Shown here piece after piece: positions 1 through 15,000 of a stretch of DNA of 64,000 nt. Source of the stretch: Vandiemenella viatica (Eukaryota > Arthropoda > Insecta > Orthoptera > Morabidae). A model generated the notes under the pieces. That model was not told where the DNA came from. It saw nothing but the letters and a program-made list of their open reading frames with translations, and did no database searches. Position numbers and translations under genes: made by a program. Position 1 is the first letter of the stretch; every line of letters begins with the position of its first letter. The stretch covers positions 192,032,685 to 192,096,684 of the forward strand of contig CM061914.1 in assembly GCA_031002005.1 (NCBI GenBank), read 5' to 3'.

Positions 1-36
1 GACGCTCTCCACCGAGGCTCCGCCACCCAGTCCCGG
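1..36 (+). CDS. Sgsm: Sgsm exon, 5' part off window
   Basis: A GC-rich stretch is followed by the perfect donor gtgagt at 37-42. Read in frame 2 it gives a Pro/Ser-rich peptide ([10 protein letters not shown]). It leaves two bases that combine with the first base of the exon at 2487 to keep the Sgsm frame open. Assignment rests on phase fit and position only. Confidence 0.55.
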
Positions 37-3000
37 GTGAGTCGGCACACTTCAGATTCCACAGGTCTTGGGATTGGAGACAACATTCCTACTCAGGAAA
101 ATTATCACTCAGCCATTTTTTGTTGACAACTGTATAACTATGCAGCATCAGATGTATGGTGTGTTAGAAATTATTGTTTAGTTTATTGTATGTAACTTGG
201 TTTAATTGTTTTTTTTTTTTATTTTTTAAGTATAAAATGTTACTCTGAGGAAAATTATGTAAATAAATGCTGTTGAATGATTATGTAATCTGAGATCAAC
301 ACACATTGTTCCTGCATGGATACACATGTAAAATTTCCAACTTTCAACAGTCTTAACGTACTAGAAAGAAGTAATTTTTATCAATTTCCATTTTTGTGTT
401 TGTATGTATGCAAGCATTTATAATTGAAATTTATTGTTACAAAGTTTAACCAAGAAAAGTAATTGCATATGTCTATAATGGCCAGGGTATCCCTTACTAA
501 TAGAATTTTGACTTTAAATAGATTTTTACTTGCATCATTAGTTTAACCTTCTGTACTAGCAGGCACAGCAGATATCATGGTTTATGGTTTAGTGGATATT
601 CCAGAATATGGAGGATTCTTTAATAACTACTGTGCATGAATTTACAATACAAAAAGTCATTTAGCTCCAAAAATTTTTATATTTTTTTTGCACTAGTGTT
701 GTATGTGTCTTCCAAGCATTTTACTTGCTGGATCAGTAGATTGAAATTTTGATACGTTATCTGTAAAAACTCTAAGCAGAATGCGTTAATACATTTTTTG
801 AAATGAAATTGTGGAAAGCACAGAGAGTAGATCCATAATATGGAAACAAATCTTCAACTGGGATAAAAAATAGTTATAAAAGCTACTCTTCAAAGTCAAC
901 AGATTCCATCCACCGGCTAGGTCAGCTTAGGATGTTAGAATAGGCATTAAATTTTAATTTTCATATGTCACACTAATATAAAAGGTTGGATCAAAAATAA
1001 ACAGGACTTTTTAAAATGAGCATGTAATAATGGTCTGAATGGTCACGCGCTTCTACACGTGTGTTGGTGATGTCAGGAGTGGGGAGAGTGATTGTTGGCC
1101 TTATCATGTTCAGTCAGTTGTACAGCTAACAATGTCAGAGCAAGATGTTCATCCCTCAATTACACAATGCATTATTATTAAATTTCTCACTTGTGAAGGT
1201 GAGAATCCAACCAAAATTCTGCAGAGATTTAAGACACAGTTTTTGGATCATACACTACGAAGGACTCGTGTGTTTGCCTGGCATAAGGAATTCCTGAAAG
1301 GCTGTGAAGAGGTCAAAAATGAGAGCCTCAGTCATTGTCTATGGACGAGCATTATGGAGCAGAAAATATGCACAATTCCTGACTTTATTTTGCACATTGA
1401 TTTTTTGCAAGGAGGTTACACCCTAAATGCAGCATACTGCTGCAACCTTTTGCACTAAGTTAAGCTTGCTTATCGTCGAAAAAGACGTGTCCAGCCGATA
1501 AGAGATGTGATTCTTCTCCATGAAAACGATCGACGACATACTACCACCAAGCGTGGCGGGTGAACGGTTAACATTCTGTCCCTGCTTTTGGGAGGACGCG
1601 GGTTCGAATCCTCGTCCAGGCATCCAGATTTGGGTTTCCATGGTTTCCCCAAATCACTCCAGGCGAATGCCAGGATGCTTCCTTCAAAAAGGCCATGGCC
1701 GAATTCCTTCCCATTTGTTGTCGCCAGTCCCATCCACCTCTAATGACCTTGGCCGTCGATGAGGTGTAAAGCTGTAAAAAAAAAAGACAATGTACTGCAG
1801 CTCTCGCTCAAGCAGATTTGGAGGAAATGAACTGGACATCACTCGATCATCCTCCTCACAACCCTGACCTATCGCCCTGTGATTTTCATCTCTTTGGACC
1901 ACTAAAAGAAGCACTCGGAGGCCAACTATTTGAAGACGATGACGCGGTGGAGGGCTTCGTGTGCAGTTGGCTACTGACAACCTCCTTCCTTTTATGATGA
2001 CAGCGTCAAAAAGCTTCTGATACTCCGTGAAAAATGTAGGAAATTATGTTGAGAAGTAGTATGTACTTGTTTTAATTGCAATGGCATATAATTTTAAATA
2101 AATAAGTCCTGTTTATATTTGATCCACCTTCGTACTAACGATTATAAATATAATATATGAAATTATTTTTTAACAAAGGAATTGTATGGAAAATAACACT
2201 AGTTATGATAGATGCAAGACATATGGCACGAGGAAAGATGTTGTAGCTCTGCACGTGTATACATCTTTCCTCTTGCCATATGCCTTGCCTCTATTATGAC
2301 TAAGGTTACTCACTGAAATATCGTAAAGTGTGTGCATGTTCTTGTGTTAATCCTGGCCCTCCTCACTTTATCTGTGGTAGGTAATGGGTTATTTTCCGTA
2401 TCCTACCTTATTTTCATTTCATAATGGCAGTTCGTTTGTCACTATCTTCTGATAGCATTGCTTACTCTTTTACAATACGCACACAGAGACTCGATACAGC
2501 TGGTGTGCACGTCGATGAGGCGGCAGATCTCGTCCCGGGCGTTCTACGGGTGGCTGGCATACTGCCGACACCTGCGCACCGTACGCACTCACCTGTCGGG
2601 CCTGGTGCTGGCCGCCATCGTCCACTCCACCGGAGCCGAGGGAGGCCTCACGGCGGAGCGCTGGGCCGAGCTCTCGGTGGACGCCAGTCAGGCCGGCGAG
2701 ATCTTCAGACTCACTTACTACGGCGGAGTCGAACACGGCATCCGGAAACAGGTATTCGTTCTGCTGAACTATTACTCAACTCTTGTATTTATATGGAATG
2801 GATAGATAAAATACACCCAACACTCGTCAAAGTTGAAGGGAGGAAGGCAGCAGCAACATGAAGCAATACTCAAACTCAGAAAATACAACATTTCAAGGTT
2901 AAGCCTTTGTCTAGTTAAAAGACGTAAGTGGCTGAGCTCGTGCAAGCCATGCAGTCAAAACAGCCACTTGTAGAATGAAATTGATCATCGTGGGGGGGGG

Positions 3001-6000
3001 GGGGAGGAAGCAACGTTAATATAACCACAAGTATTAATCTCAAGAAAGATTAAAAGGGGAAATAATTGTAACAATTAAATAATAAATAAAAATAAATCAA
3101 AATTTTTTGAAATTAGGTCTATAAATATATATGAATCAATTATGGGTGTACAGGGTGATAATGGAAGATGATATCGGAAATTAAAGCTTGGGGGATTCTG
3201 TAGGATGTGTTGATACGCCAATTACCACTTGCAGAATTCAGATTGGTAGGTGGTATCTGGAAGTACTCTGATGGCTCCGACTGTGAAGCAGTGATTAATA
3301 TTGGAGAGCTCTTGATGTTACCAGTAAGTAAGTTATATCTTAAATAAACTCTTTCTCAGGCTTCTACCCACGTATAAATGTCCATGATTGTGACATTTTT
3401 ATGCACCAGGAGCCCAAGAATAGTTTATTCATTTACAATACCTGGGACAGCTTCTTTTTACATCAAGATATGTCTTATCATTTTTTTTAAAATGTGTTTT
3501 ATAGGTATCTGCCCATTTTACTTGAAAATACCAGTAATTAAATGACCTCATTTATTTATTATATAAAAAAAAAAACCCTGTCATGTTTTTCTGCTTTTTT
3601 GCGAGCCAAAAATTGACGAATTACTTTAAGAAGTCTATATAGATAAAGATTTTGTTATGTCTGTTCTAGAATAGGTGACAAGATTCTCATTACTTTTAAC
3701 TGCTTTCTAGGTGTGGCCATACTTGCTGGGACATTATGAGTTCGGGAGTTCAGATGAAGCGAGGGCCGAATTAGACCAACAAACACGACAGACCTACGAG
3801 ACGACAATGTCCGAGTGGCTGGCCGTCGAAGCCATCGTACGACAGCGCGACAAGGAGGCCATGGCTGCCAACCTCGCCAAACTTTCTTCAGAAAGTACCA
3901 GTGCTGACGCGCCTCCGCCGACACCGGCTATGCACCAAGACCTAAGCAACGATGTGAGCACACCACATTTGTTCCTTGCGTTGAAGTTATTAATTTTCTT
4001 CTCTTAGTCTCATTGCCTTAACATACTACCGTACTGGGCTTGGGCAGTGGCACAAGTATAGTCTGAGATACGAATACTGTTGGTGACCTTCTTGGTTGCC
4101 ATTTTAGGCACTTTTCCACATTCACAAGACAACTGCTCATATTTCACAAAAAATAGTACAAGCTAAAAGAATTATCATAAAAAACAAACATTACAACTGT
4201 AAGGCGTTTAACAGATTTGATCCAGGTCAAGATTTCACCACATGTCCATTTCATCTTGTGTATGTTTTCTTTAAGATGTAGTGTTAATCTGATAATACCA
4301 GTTAGTGTTGTAATCACTTTTTACTTTCAGTTGGCAGTACTGTGGTATAACTTCCATGCTATGTGCCTACTTTGTTTCAGTTTGGTGGTTTCTTGCGAAC
4401 ACTCTGTCAGATGACTCTGGGTGTTGTTCTTATTTCTATATGTGGCCTAGTTCAGCATCTGTGGCATGTCTTTATTAAAATTATTAGAGACATAGGTTTT
4501 GAACTAAACAAATGATTGAGTTCAACTTATTCCTTTCTTTTATTTACAAGAATGTCGTAATTGCCACTTAGCTGATAACTATTTATGAAAGCAGTTACAC
4601 CTCAAAGAGAAGCTGAGTGCTCTTCTGACCTTAGTATCAAGTGATACATTCAATTGGACATCAAAAATTTATGTCACCTGCCGTGTAATGGTCATTACTC
4701 ATAAGTAAGGAGTAATTTCTGTATCCACCCATTTTCCCCCTCTCCCACCTTCTTATGCACTCTATGAATTTCAGCTTTAAATTCTATCAGACTTTTGTCA
4801 CATTAATCATCATTTCTTTTTGATACTAAGGTAAAAGTAAATAGTGTTTAGGCAATATAAATAACAAAAGATGGGGGAAAATGACTCATCACTCCCCAAA
4901 GTTGAAGGCATTAATGAGTGAAAAACATAAGTGACGAACAAAAACATATACAAAATATTTCGATATTACACCTTATTCACATGATAGAGAACAAGCCATA
5001 TGGTTTTGGGGGTGTGCACAGGCCAAAGTTTACTTGAACTATATGGCTCGTTCCCTGTGATATGAATAAGGCATAAAACCAAAATATTTTGCACATGTTT
5101 TTGTTCATCTCTTATGTTTTTCACTCGCTAATGCCTTCAAATTTGGTGAGTGATGAGTCATTTTCCCTCATCTTTTGTTATTTTCATTATTTATCTTTGT
5201 AATGTATTTCAATCTCTGACAGCCTTACTCACAAAAGAAAATCTTCCTACACCCTTATGCCTGAAATCGAGTGCTAGCTTGTTGTCATGGTCATCTTTTC
5301 CCTTCCATTCACCACTCTTAATTCTTCCATGCCTCATCGCCAGTATACGCCTTGTACACTGCCATGACCCTCTTCATCCTCCTCCTGTCTTCCAGTGAAT
5401 CCCATTCCAGCTCTTTTATCATATATGTTACTGAGTGTGTTCTGAATTACTTTCCAGAAACAAATCTAGCACCCCCTTTTTGCACCCTCTCCAACTCCTG
5501 TATTTGATACTCAAAATGTGGCTCCCATTCTACACTACCATATTCAAGAAATGGTCTGACCAAAGTTTTGTAACCCAATTCTGTTTCTTCCCTGGTAAAT
5601 TTTGAACCACTTTCCCACTTCCTGTCCAATCCATTCTTCCCAGTTTAGTTTATTAAGATGTTTACATTTCAAATCTTCAACAAGCAATTACTTCCCCACC
5701 CTATAATCATACTCAACCTTGGAAAATCACTTTTCTTTACATTTATCTTCATCCAACAATGATACATCCAGTTAGGAATACTGTTCTGGTCACTGCAAAT
5801 GTTTCACAAATAGATGAAGGTAGAAAATTTCTCTCAAGCATGGAATAGACTATGCAAAAAATAAAGACTCTAGGGTAACAATAATAATAATAATACTTCA
5901 TTGCACAAGAAGTAGTGATTTCATTGCAGCAATGACAAATTGTTTGCTGAGCTAATGATTTTGTATGACTCTTTTGGATTTAACTTCTCTGCCATCATTA

Positions 6001-9000
6001 TCCATTAATTGATATAATTTTGGTTTAATATTGGTATTATTTTATCATTTGTTTGATATATTGTTTTTTCTGTTTTCCCTATTAAAGGTTTTTGAGGACA
6101 ATATCAGTGGTGAATCAGATATAAGTGATGGGCCACAGCTTGAAGAACAACAAAATGTACATAACCATCTAGAGGAGAAAATAGCAGCCCACTGCACAGG
6201 TAATAAACAATTGTTATCCTGTTATCAGTTTTAAACTGTCTTACCACTCTTGTAAAAAATTGCAGGCATTATGTGAAATGGAAGAGAGGGCCATAAACAT
6301 GACTTAGTACATCACTCATGCTAAAGAGGCTAGTAATTTTATCTTTGTACATTATGGAGTCAGGAAATAGAATAAAGTATCAGGTAGTTGCTGAACAATA
6401 AACTTCAAATAGCAAAAATATGTAATTTAACTCGGCTAACTCTGGGAGAGCATTTTATAAATTCTCAGTGCCGAGGGAAACTTTGTTCTTCATTATATTT
6501 GAAACTAAAAATTTGCGTAAAGCATCAGTTGACCTAGTCATAATGGCAACACGCGCATAACCTCCCAAGTGTTCGAAAGCCTTCTTCCCTTTGTTCTGTC
6601 ATCTTGAGTAACATTACTTTTACACTTTTACTTTTCCCTTCACATCAAACTTTGTCTGCTATAATTGTTGTCTATTATTTAAGTTAAATTTATAAATATA
6701 TGGTGTTAAAGATTTCGTTTGATACTTTATGGGATGGTATAATATGCTAAAACGAATATGTTACTCATAGTAGAAATAAATTTGTGGACCAATTGTATGA
6801 ATGTATAAATATAGTTACCTCCAAAACACACACAGTAATATTAATGGCACAGCATACCACATACTCTTCTTTCTTTTGCCCATTATATACGGTAACATTA
6901 CCTTAGTGGCTCTCTCTTGCAGATTTAAATGTAAGTTTTGATCAGATGGAAATATGTTCACAATTCTTTATATTTGATAGTTAACTTATTGCTAAATTGG
7001 TAACCAGTTCTATAGTTTTTGACTCGAGATTTTGATAGCAGTTTCCTGTGTATTCTAACTTCTTTATACCTGTTTTTTTATAATTTTGGTAATGATTCTA
7101 ACATAATTCTTTCTCTGTAGCTGGTTTGGAGAAGCTAACAGCAGAATGTCTTCGCAGAACCAGTGCGATTGATTCAGATGTAAGTACTTCGTGCACAAGA
7201 ACCTGTTTGACAACTGTGGTATATAATTTATTCATAGCTCCTATAATTTATAAAACTTTTGACTGGTGAAGCAATACAGATATCCTGCTATTGCTGGAAA
7301 TTTGTATCCAAATATTTTTCAGTTCTATATTATTTTCGTTTTTTGTTGTTTTTAAAAACTGTAAACAATTATTGTTAACTGTTAGCTAAGTTTATTTGAA
7401 ATTAGATTCCTTCATTTGTATATTAAGGTGAAAGGGAGGAGGGCAACAACAACAAAAATGATTTCACAGACTCAAAAAACACAACCCTTCAGGTTTATGG
7501 CCTCGCTCATGACAGAACAAATATGTCACTGAGCTCATGCAGGTAAATGTGGTGAACACAGCCACCTCAATTGTGGTTTTGGCTATTATGATTGGGATGG
7601 AGGTGGTGGGAGAAGCAAAAACAATTTCAGTGGAAATGTTAACCACAGGGAAGAAAATAGTTTAAGCAGATTTATATTTTTTGCTCCAGAACTATTATTT
7701 TATGAAGCGCATCCATTTTTGTGCTTTTAAACACAACCCATCATTGAGTATGTCATAATGTTAATACTATGGTCTTTGAAGTCAATGTATGTGATATATG
7801 TAAAATCCAAAGAGTAAAGTATCTGCTATGAAGTAGGAGACTCTTTGGTGTTCACAGTACGTAAACTGATAATGACAGTTCCCAAAGATAAAAAAGAAGT
7901 TTGTCAAATAAATGTAAGGAATTCAAATAGCTTGCAACAAATTGGTTTGGTCTTCAGAATGTTCTGCCTAGTATTGAATGCTTTTTTTGTTATAGGAAGA
8001 AGAACCTACTTCCCCTGATGAAGGTGTTGTAGAGGACGTGGAAACAGAATTCTTAATGAATAAAGCAAATACCGAAATGGCATCAAGAAAAATTATAGGA
8101 GATGGTAAGAATTTCATCCACTCAGTTTTAAGCATTATATTGCCTTTGAACGTAAATATAACTGTTTTAGGTAGACAGATAAATGTGCTGTATCAAAACC
8201 TAACAAAAATAAACAATGATAGAGAAAGGAACTATCACTTACTCTGGTTGGACACAAGTTCATAAAATTGTGGGTATGAACAGTTATTTGCCAGGACAGC
8301 AGTTTTACTTCTTAGCAGCGGCGGCCTTGGCCATTGTGAGGCCCTGGGCATCAGACCTTTGCAAGGCCCTTGCCCTTTGTGCAAAGTACGTGAATCGAAA
8401 GTAGGTATTTCTGATGATCGACGAAAAATGCAAAAGTCATAAATAAATAAATTTTGAATTTTAAAATATTATATTAGAAAAGTCATTAAAAGTTAACAAA
8501 CATAAAGACAAATTATTAAGGATTAACTGAACTACATAAATGCCTTGAAAGATATACTCTGGGATTTAAAAATGATGTTTAAGCTTTTCCTAAGACTAAA
8601 ATATTTAATTAAAGCACAAGAATCTAACGAATGAGCACGTCATTTTCAACTCAAAGAACAGAAAGAGCTGAAAACCGATCTTCGAATCCCTCTATTATGT
8701 TTTAATAATTTTTAACCATAGAAAAACTTCTTTCTGCGGACGCAACTGTCTTAAGTGTGGTAGCCATAATTCTCACGACTACTTCGACAGTGGGGTACAC
8801 TTCAATTAATGTTTTTTCTATTATATATCTCATCTCCAAAGTAACGCCGTTGTTTTCTTCTTATACACGGATAAATATATTCAGTTCTGCATACAATTCT
8901 TGTTCATCAATATCAGATATTTCTCTTGCTGTTACCTGAATGTGAAATTCATTAAATCTAAATGAGAAATTTAGAACAGGTACACATTAATATATAATTT

Positions 9001-12000
9001 ACTGTCAATTAACCAACTTTATTTTATTTTTATCGCTAATAGCTAAAGATAAATTTTTTTAAATAATTCTGGTTGCTGCGCGAGGCCCCCTCCAAGAGCG
9101 AGGCCCCGGGCGATTGCCCTGTTCACCATCCCCTAAGGCCGCGTCTGCTTCTTAGTGCTGCATGCGATCAAAAGAGTCATTCACACTAAGATCAACTGTA
9201 AAAGAAAAAGAAAAGAAAGGAGACTGTATGAATAGTTCAAGAGAGCATACTCAGGTTATCTAAATGACAAACTAAATTTCAAAAATGTACTTATCTTTAA
9301 CTGAGCATCATCAGTCAAAACTGCAGCTTAGTCAAAGATCTATATAATTGACTAGAGAATGGTGGTCACTGTTGGGAAGGAGGAAGTTCTGGAGAAGGAG
9401 CTTGAAGCTTGAGGGTTGTCTGGTGCCCAGTTTTAACTTCAAAGCCAACTCCCAGTGCCTGAGCTGCAATGTTTGTGCTATCACGAACATGGGAGCAAGA
9501 ACTGAAATTATTTCTGGAATGTTTGATGGTATGTAACAGCTACTGAGTATTCCAGATAATACTATTTGTTTGTGACAATTCATGCTGATTGAAACTAGAT
9601 TTATAAGATTTTTTAAAATTACAGCTTAAACAAAAGTTCCATTGTGGGAACGAAAGGTCAGAAGCAAATTTACTCACACTGATTCTGTGCCATGTGATAT
9701 AACACCAATAGCTTCAATTACTTTTTCACTATTAATTTTAATAGTTCTTCCAGCTAATTGCAGTGCCTTTGAACCGAAGTACTGCTAGCTGACACAGTAT
9801 GAACTGGCTACTTAACCACTCTCAGGCCTCGACCAGTAATACTGAGTAGTCTGGTACCTCAGTGGTTAAGGTGCTTGCCTTCGAAGTTCGGGGTGCCAGA
9901 TTGAAATAATGTTGGGTCCAGGTACTTTCAACACTTGGGGTTTGATCATATGAATTAGACCAGTATGTTTGTGATTTTTTTGGCCCAAGGCCCTTAGTTG
10001 CTAAGAAAACTGTTTTGTTATTCTTCCATCTTGCAACCAAAACAAATGCTTTTTATGGCAAACACATTTTGTATTTATTTAAGACATCTTTACTGCCATT
10101 TTTATACCATGAAATAATACATGAAAATTCGTGGTTCCACAAAAAGAAATATATATATCTTTGGCTCCCTGTGGTTGTCAGCAACAACAAAAGTTTATGT
10201 ACAGTTCATAATCGGTGAAATCTAAAAAATGCATCCTACAAAAATATTTGACAGTAGTGGTAGTGTGAGACAAGTAGCTGGTGTTGAACCACGAACTCGC
10301 ACATATTAATTCATGGTATAAAACTTGCACTGAAGATGTCTTAAATAAAAACGAAACACTTTTGTCTCAAAAAACATTTGTTTTAGTTGCAAGATGGCAG
10401 AATTAAAAAAAGAAGAAAAAAAATATGCAAGACCAATGTTCTGTGGTTCAGATTTTGCGTTAAACTGTAGGTTCAGCCAAAACAGAGGAGGAATAACAGT
10501 GGCTAACAGTAGTTGTCACAGTGTTGCAAGATCATACAACTTTACTTTTGCTTTACTAGAGGTAATCTGTATTTCCTTTTTCTACTCGGTTTTGTAACCT
10601 TTCCCAGTATATTTCTACCCCTCTCCCCAACAGAAACCAATGTTTTCTACATTTGACCATGCTGATCACTTTTACTATTCTGCCACTTTGAGAGAAAGAT
10701 GAAAAAAAAACAAGTACAGAAAGTAAACTGATCACTTAGCAGAGACCAAGCATGAAAGGTGAGTGTTTTTTGATCAATGCCTAGCCATCCAGGTTTCAGT
10801 TATCCGAAACCACTGTACTGTACTTAGTAACCATCATGTGCTCTTACATTTAGCCATGATGAAAGTTCAACCGAGCGTGGTGGGTGAGTGGTTAACGCTC
10901 TGGCCTCGCATTCGGGAGGCACCAGTTCAAATCCCCGTCCAGGCATCCACATTTGGGTTTTCCATAGTTTCCCCAAATCACTCCAGGCAAATGCCGGGAT
11001 GCTTCCTTCAAAAGGCCATGGCCGAATTCCTTCCTGTTCCTTGTCCCCAGTCCGTTTCTGCATCTAATGACCTAGACGTTGATGAGGTGTAAAAAAAAAA
11101 AAAAAAAAGCACGTGATAAAATGTAGCAAATATGTCGCATGAGTAAATACAGAATTCAGTAACATTGATTTTATCAAAATTTTAACTGTTTCCTGATAAA
11201 TAAGCTACTTGTTTCCGATTTTAGGTACTGGCCCTCCATCTTCAGGAGCTGTTATTGTTACAACAAACCCTTCACTTGATAGTGGTACACATTCTGATCC
11301 GCTGACTGAAGATTTTGGTAAGTCTTTTGTTTGTATTGTTGCCAAGCAAAATTGATTAAAAATTTCCCTTTAGCTTAACTCATCCATGGGAGCAAAACTG
11401 ATTATAATGGTGCTAGATGACTAGCAAGCTGTGCTATTTATAATATGTGTAATACTTAAGATAGGTGGTTATATATACAGTAAATAAATTAGCACCATAT
11501 TCATTGAATTCTTTATAAATAACTGCCAATGCAGTGATTATTATATTTTATTATCATAACCATTTCAACTCTTATTTAGGGATCATCAGTGGGGAATCTG
11601 TGTTTAAATGTACACTTAGTTTTACAATTTCATTTGAATTGTTTTGACAAATTCTAAACTTGCATAGTTAGCTATTTATTTTTCTATTTGCTATTTATAT
11701 GGGTGTTAGTACATTTTCTAGCTGCATATTTCTGGTTTCCATAGAAAACATCTTTTTAATTATCTCTTTTTATTAAACACAATACACTTTCTCATTATTC
11801 TATCAAAATTGTGAATCTGAGTGTTTTAATACATTATACCTCAAGAAAGGGACAAAATAAATACAATAATAATACCTTAAAAAACAAATATATTGGTGGT
11901 TATTTATTACTGCTTTTACTCACAAGGTTCTAAGCCCCTCTTTTTGCATTCTTGTAATAGACCCAATAATAATAATAATGACATAAACAAACTATTAACT

Positions 12001-15000
12001 GTCTCTGTTAACCTCTCTGTTAACTTGAAAAAGGGATTTTCACCCGAAATATTGTTTTTTTCTTTGTTTGTGTATTTTTTTGTGTTTCTGCTGCCCTCCT
12101 CCCTTCAACTTTGGTGAGTGTTGGGTGCATTTTACCTTTCTTTTCCATGTAGCAAATGTAGGTAGGTGCAGGACAGGGGGAAGATGGGTGTGTAGGGAAA
12201 TTTCCACCGGAGCCTGTGCTCCATTGCAATTAAATTAAATTAAATTTGCTTACACTTATTGCCGGATGATTTCATTTGCTCTGTTGCAGCATCCGAAATA
12301 AGACATGTTTTATGGAAGCCTTATATATATTGTTTTTGTACAATCTTTACTGCAGAAACAAAAGTATTTCATATACAATTTTAACATCCATCTTACATTC
12401 CAATTTGGTTTCCAAAGATTTTATGTTACTAATTGAAAAAATCTTACAAATAACATTCGATTTGAAAAGGTTTATTATCTGAAAGAAGTTTTCACTGAAT
12501 TGCTTTATAAACTGGTAAGAAACAATACAACTGAGACATAATTGTTTGAAGGCAAAATTTGGTTGCGTGACATATATAGTTTAGGTTGCAGTTGTATTAT
12601 TTCCATTTTTGAATGTTTTCCATTGGATATTCTTTACTCCGGGGGACATTTGTATTAGTTATGGTAATTAGCTGGTATTTTATTTGTTGTTTGTCTCAGC
12701 TGAGAGGCTGGAGACACACCCAGAGGAGCACGACATGCTGGCTGTGGAGGACGACGACCCTACCAGGTCTGCGTGCGTCTCACCAGCGAGCTCACAAGGA
12801 GGCGTCTACTCGGTAAGCAGTTAACACAACTTGTGTTTCGTAGAAAAAAAATTATCGAACAACAGTGGTAAAAGAATTTGAAACATTTGTGAGATTCTTT
12901 GATTTTCATTATTTGATTCTTGTCTGGTAGCTCAATGGTTAAGGCGCTTGCTGCCAAAAGTGCATGGTCTGGCCCACGTTCATACTCTGGGGGGGGGGGG
13001 GGCAAGGATGCAACTACTCCTACATCCACACAAGCATACACCTCCATTACCTCTTAAACTCCTTTGTATAAATGTAGTATAATGTAGTAAAGAACTCAGA
13101 AGGAAAATCAGTAGGAAGAAAACTAAATGTATGATGGTGGGAAGGAGTAAGGAAGAAATGATGATAAAGTTACAAGGAGAAATAATTGAACAAGTGAGCC
13201 CTTCAAATATCTCGGGAGTATTGTATATGGTGATATGAGTTGCAAGAAGGAGGTGAATACTAGAATCGCAATGGCAAGGGAAGCTTTATAGTACAGTTAA
13301 TAGTACAGAATGATTAACTGGTGAATCCTCTGACACTAATCTTTTTGTTAATCAGTGGTGTAGGAATATGACAATTTGCATATGATTCACCATCATAATT
13401 GTCTGCACGTTTAAATGATTTTGTGTGGGCTGTATTAGAGTTATATTGAGTTTAGGTTTTAGTATTTACACATTTTAGAGAGAGATGATAATTTTAATGT
13501 AATTTAAAGTATTTTTAATTCTTTTTTAACTTCTAGACTGAATTACTGGAAAAATTTGGACTGAATCTGCATCGAATTGACAAGGATGTTCAGCGATGTG
13601 ACCGCAATTATTGGTACTTTACACCGGACAATCTTGAAAAACTTCGAAATGTCATGTGCACGTAAGTTACTGTCTTAATGTTTATGCTGAATAGGAGACA
13701 AATGAATGACTAGTGTTGTAGATATGACCAGGAGAGAAAAATCTCATTTATCAAAATGAAATATATATTTTTGTTTTTTTGTATCATTAATAAGCAATTA
13801 ATTGTAATGCAGCATATGCATGCAGCCAGTTTGCCTACACACATACTTCTGCTTTACACATATTATCATTGTAAATTCTTTGAACATTTGAGGCAACTCA
13901 TTCAGCAGTTATTTCAATAATTTATTCCTGTCTTTGATTCTCTTACTGCTCCACTTACAACTCTTATTTCTCCTCCAAATGTATGTCCAAACATCAAACA
14001 TCATCACCAAAGTACAGAAAGCAGCAATTCCCTCCCCCCTCCTCCCCAACAAACCTTAATTTTGTAGGATGCTTTTACTTATGACTTGGAATTTCTTTCA
14101 CTGCAAACTTAAATCTTTATGAGATATTTGGTTTTGTTATGAAAATTTTTGAGAACAGATCTGCTATATTATTTAACTTGTTTAGCAGATTCAAAACTGT
14201 CCAACTATAGTTCTGTATCTATTAATATCCCCCATTACTTCCTGAATTACTAATGTGGTCTGCCCCAGGATTAGAAATCCTGAAATGATTTCTAAATGCA
14301 ATTCGTTCAACTAAAAATGCTCATCACATATTATAACATAAAAAAATGGAGATTATTATTATTATTTTATGAAACCCTATTTTCTGACCATGAAAATGAG
14401 AGAATTGGCTTACAGAATGTTAGGCAGACTTGCATGAGTATGGTGATGTAGGGGATCCATATTATTGGTATCAGTACAGGAATTAGAGGGTGTCCAAATG
14501 AGCGTAGGAAGATTTGTTTGTAGAAATTAGTATAGAATACAGTCACTGGAATGACAAAGTAGATGGATTCGGAATCATTGGCTTGCAGCAAGTGGGTTAA
14601 GAGTGTGCTGGGAGTGTATAGCCCGTACTTAGGGGATAACCCCTAATTGAATATTGTTAAAGAGCTAAATTTTTATTGCTTAGATCTTTATTTGTGTCAG
14701 GGTGGGAGAAAATGGTTGGCACAAGGAAAAGGAATGAATTCAAGCATGGTATTTTGGCATTTACCTGGAATCATTTCATTAAACCATGGAAAGCTGAAAT
14801 CTGGATTGCTAGCTTGCTATTTAAACCTTTTCCTCTCTAGTCGTAGGCCTGAAGATTACTGCTTACCCACAGGGCTTACTAGTGGTTTGTAAAGTAGGAA
14901 AGATGACCATGATTATAAACTGGCAATTCATTTTAAGTGTAAGATAGTAGGAAAATATTTCTGTAGGTAATGGAGTTGGAGACTAGAATAAATATTTAAT

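Noticed and set aside
2424..2861. 145-residue open frame overlapping the Sgsm exon
   Set aside because: It is a shadow in another frame; the frame carrying [13 protein letters not shown] is the conserved one.
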